Positions 6,976 to 8,084 of a DNA stretch of 8,084 bases are shown in pieces. A program made the position numbers and the translations under genes. The notes beneath the pieces were generated by a model that was not told where the DNA came from, did not search any database, and saw nothing but the letters and a program-made list of their open reading frames with translations. Every line of letters begins with the position of its first letter. Positions within the stretch are counted from its first letter, which is position 1. This DNA is from an uncultured Eubacteriales bacterium (GTDB lineage Bacteria > Bacillota > Clostridia > Christensenellales > DTU072): NCBI GenBank assembly GCA_902766325.1, contig CACXDF010000266.1, positions 1-8,084 on the forward strand, given 5' to 3'.

Positions 6976-7569
6976 CTATAGCAGGAAAGAGAAATCGAGA
7001 ATTCCTTTATACCTTGCCAGTACTTTTCCTACGATTTCTTTTTCGTCGGCATAGAATCCGGCGATATGACTGTCGTGAGAATTGTTTCTGTTATCGCCGA
7101 GTACGAAGTAGTGTCCTTCGGGCACGGTCTCGGTAAAAGCGGTGTAGTGACGGATCGTTTCTTTAATGTAGTCGTCGTTCACGACTTCGCCGTTTCGGTA
7201 TACCTTCCAGCCGCTTACGGCATCCTCATAGCGCATTTCCATTACGTCTCCCGGTTTTCCGATGACGCGCTTAATGAGATACCTTTCGGAAAAACTGTCC
7301 GTACTCTCAACGTCGGTATGAAAGATGATGATGTCTTCGTAATTCAGCTTTTTCGTCTTGACGAGGAGCACTCTGTCTTCGTTGTGAATATTCGGTTCCA
7401 TCGAAGTGCCCGAAATGGGCCAGCTCTCGAAATAGGTGCGGCCGAGATAAAAAGCCGTCGCCGCGACCAGCGCGAAGACAAGTAAAAGAATAATGGCGTC
7501 TCGAATGGCCTTTTGAGTGGCGAGCTTTTTATCCAAGATCTCGTCGTTGTTTTGCGGTGCTTGTTCCAT
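6976..7569 (-). CDS. lepB: Signal peptidase I (SipS/LepB type)
   Basis: Membrane-bound serine-lysine protease that removes signal peptides from exported proteins on the outer face of the cytoplasmic membrane. The 197-residue product is the short Gram-positive form with one membrane helix (about 23-43) after a charged cytoplasmic tail. Conserved boxes are all present: SGTSMEPN (53-60) with nucleophile Ser56, EDRVLLVK (64-71), YLIKRVIGKPGD (97-108) with the general base Lys100, VLGDNRNNSHDSH (156-168), and a final IVGKVLARY (179-187). The last box ends in His168 where the family usually has Arg (DSR), a mild departure. ATG at 7569 has a good GGGAGA (7581-7576) six bases upstream. It lies 18 nt after the unrecognised gene and 1 nt before the six-helix protein, so it is in the middle of a packed operon. 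Confidence 0.95.
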   Translation of the reverse strand: MEQAPQNNDEILDKKLATQKAIRDAIILLLVFALVAATAFYLGRTYFESWPISGTSMEPNIHNEDRVLLVKTKKLNYEDIIIFHTDVESTDSFSERYLIKRVIGKPGDVMEMRYEDAVSGWKVYRNGEVVNDDYIKETIRHYTAFTETVPEGHYFVLGDNRNNSHDSHIAGFYADEKEIVGKVLARYKGILDFSFLL

Positions 7570-7587
7570 ATCTGTTCTCCCGATCGT

Positions 7588-8084
7588 TTATACAAACAAT
7601 AATTTACTGATAACAACGTTTTTGGTGCAGACGGTCAGACGTTTTACGTTTTTCCAACTGGATAGCGGACGATAGTGTTCGTCTTTAAAATCGGTGCACC
7701 GTAAAAGTACGCCTTCGAACGTCGACTCGGTATAGACGTTTTTGGTCGCGTAATATTTCACCGACCAGTCGTCCGTAAGGCACAGGACGAGATCGAAAGG
7801 CTTTTCTTCCGAATAGCAGTCTACTTGCAGGACCCGTTCCGATTCGATATTTTTCGTTTCGTCGCCGACGAACAGGATCATCCGGCTCGTTTTGTCCACG
7901 ACTCCCTTCAATCCGACGGGGATGACGTAGCCGACGATGTTTTCCGTAAAGAGAACGGGTTGCTCGTTATATTCGTTAAACGCTTTTTTCAGACTGCCGT
8001 ACGAGTATAACTCGTTATCCGATATTTGCTGGGCGATGGACACTCTTTTGCCCGTAAAGTCGGTCATGGTGATGAAACCGGATA
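7588..8084 (-). CDS. Unrecognised protein, possibly cut by the right window edge
   Basis: I do not recognise this gene. The frame is open from the right edge to a TAA at 7590-7588. The first in-frame ATG (8067) gives 159 residues but has no Shine-Dalgarno, and the frame stays open through the remaining 17 bases upstream, so the real start may lie outside the window. The product is soluble-looking: no membrane segment or signal peptide, mixed charge, four cysteines (84, 96, 124, 147) and alternating hydrophobic strands (for example 44-56, 62-68, 92-98 and 142-159), suggesting a beta-rich fold. No catalytic motif is evident. It precedes lepB by 18 nt, which hold the lepB ribosome binding site, and is very probably in the same operon. 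Confidence 0.7.
   Translation of the reverse strand, partial: SGFITMTDFTGKRVSIAQQISDNELYSYGSLKKAFNEYNEQPVLFTENIVGYVIPVGLKGVVDKTSRMILFVGDETKNIESERVLQVDCYSEEKPFDLVLCLTDDWSVKYYATKNVYTESTFEGVLLRCTDFKDEHYRPLSSWKNVKRLTVCTKNVVISKLLFV

Noticed and set aside
7583..7612. Possible promoter for lepB (TTGTTA, 18-nt spacer, TATAAA on the minus strand)
   Set aside because: The -35 is a weak match, and the transcript would start at the ribosome binding site itself, leaving almost no leader; read-through from the upstream gene explains expression better.

Overview
The window looks like chromosomal DNA of a Gram-positive bacterium, most likely a member of the Clostridia (Bacillota) of moderate GC content. The evidence is a DUF896/YnzC-type small protein (a family typical of Bacillota), a short signal peptidase I with a single N-terminal membrane segment, a type III glutamine synthetase, good Shine-Dalgarno sites and very tight gene packing. 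A finer placement (for example Christensenellales-like lineages) would be a guess. I see no tRNA, rRNA, CRISPR array, insertion sequence, phage gene or attachment site.

The layout is two minus-strand gene clusters with one plus-strand gene between them. Left cluster, read right to left from about 5112 to beyond position 1: a membrane-anchored LCAT-like lipase/acyltransferase (5087-3570), a type III glutamine synthetase glnN (3566-1512), and a DUF5127/DUF4965 'glutaminase A-like' protein (1487 to the left edge, 495 residues visible, C-terminus outside the window). The gaps are 3 and 24 nt, each downstream start has its own Shine-Dalgarno site, and a convincing sigma-A-type promoter lies just upstream of the lipase gene, so this reads as one transcription unit.

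Middle: a TspO/MBR family membrane protein on the plus strand (5171-5656), divergent from the left cluster and convergent with the right one. Its stop codon overlaps the stop codon of the opposing ybaK-like gene by 3 of 4 shared bases.

Right cluster, read right to left from the right edge to 5653: an unrecognised protein (possibly cut by the window edge), signal peptidase I (7569-6976), a six-helix membrane protein resembling the bacterial Pr6Pr/FAR-17a-like group (6974-6318), a YnzC/DUF896 protein (6325-6107) and a YbaK/EbsC-type Cys-tRNA(Pro) deacylase (6120-5653). The gaps are 18, 1, -8 and -14 nt, so the genes are almost certainly co-transcribed and at least partly translationally coupled. 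They share no obvious pathway: protein export, membrane and translation-quality functions are simply packed together.

No clearly new system is evident. The points most worth a second look are the pairing of a glutamine-making enzyme with a so-called glutaminase in one operon headed by a membrane-anchored lipase, the unrecognised gene at the right edge, and the overlapping convergent stop codons.
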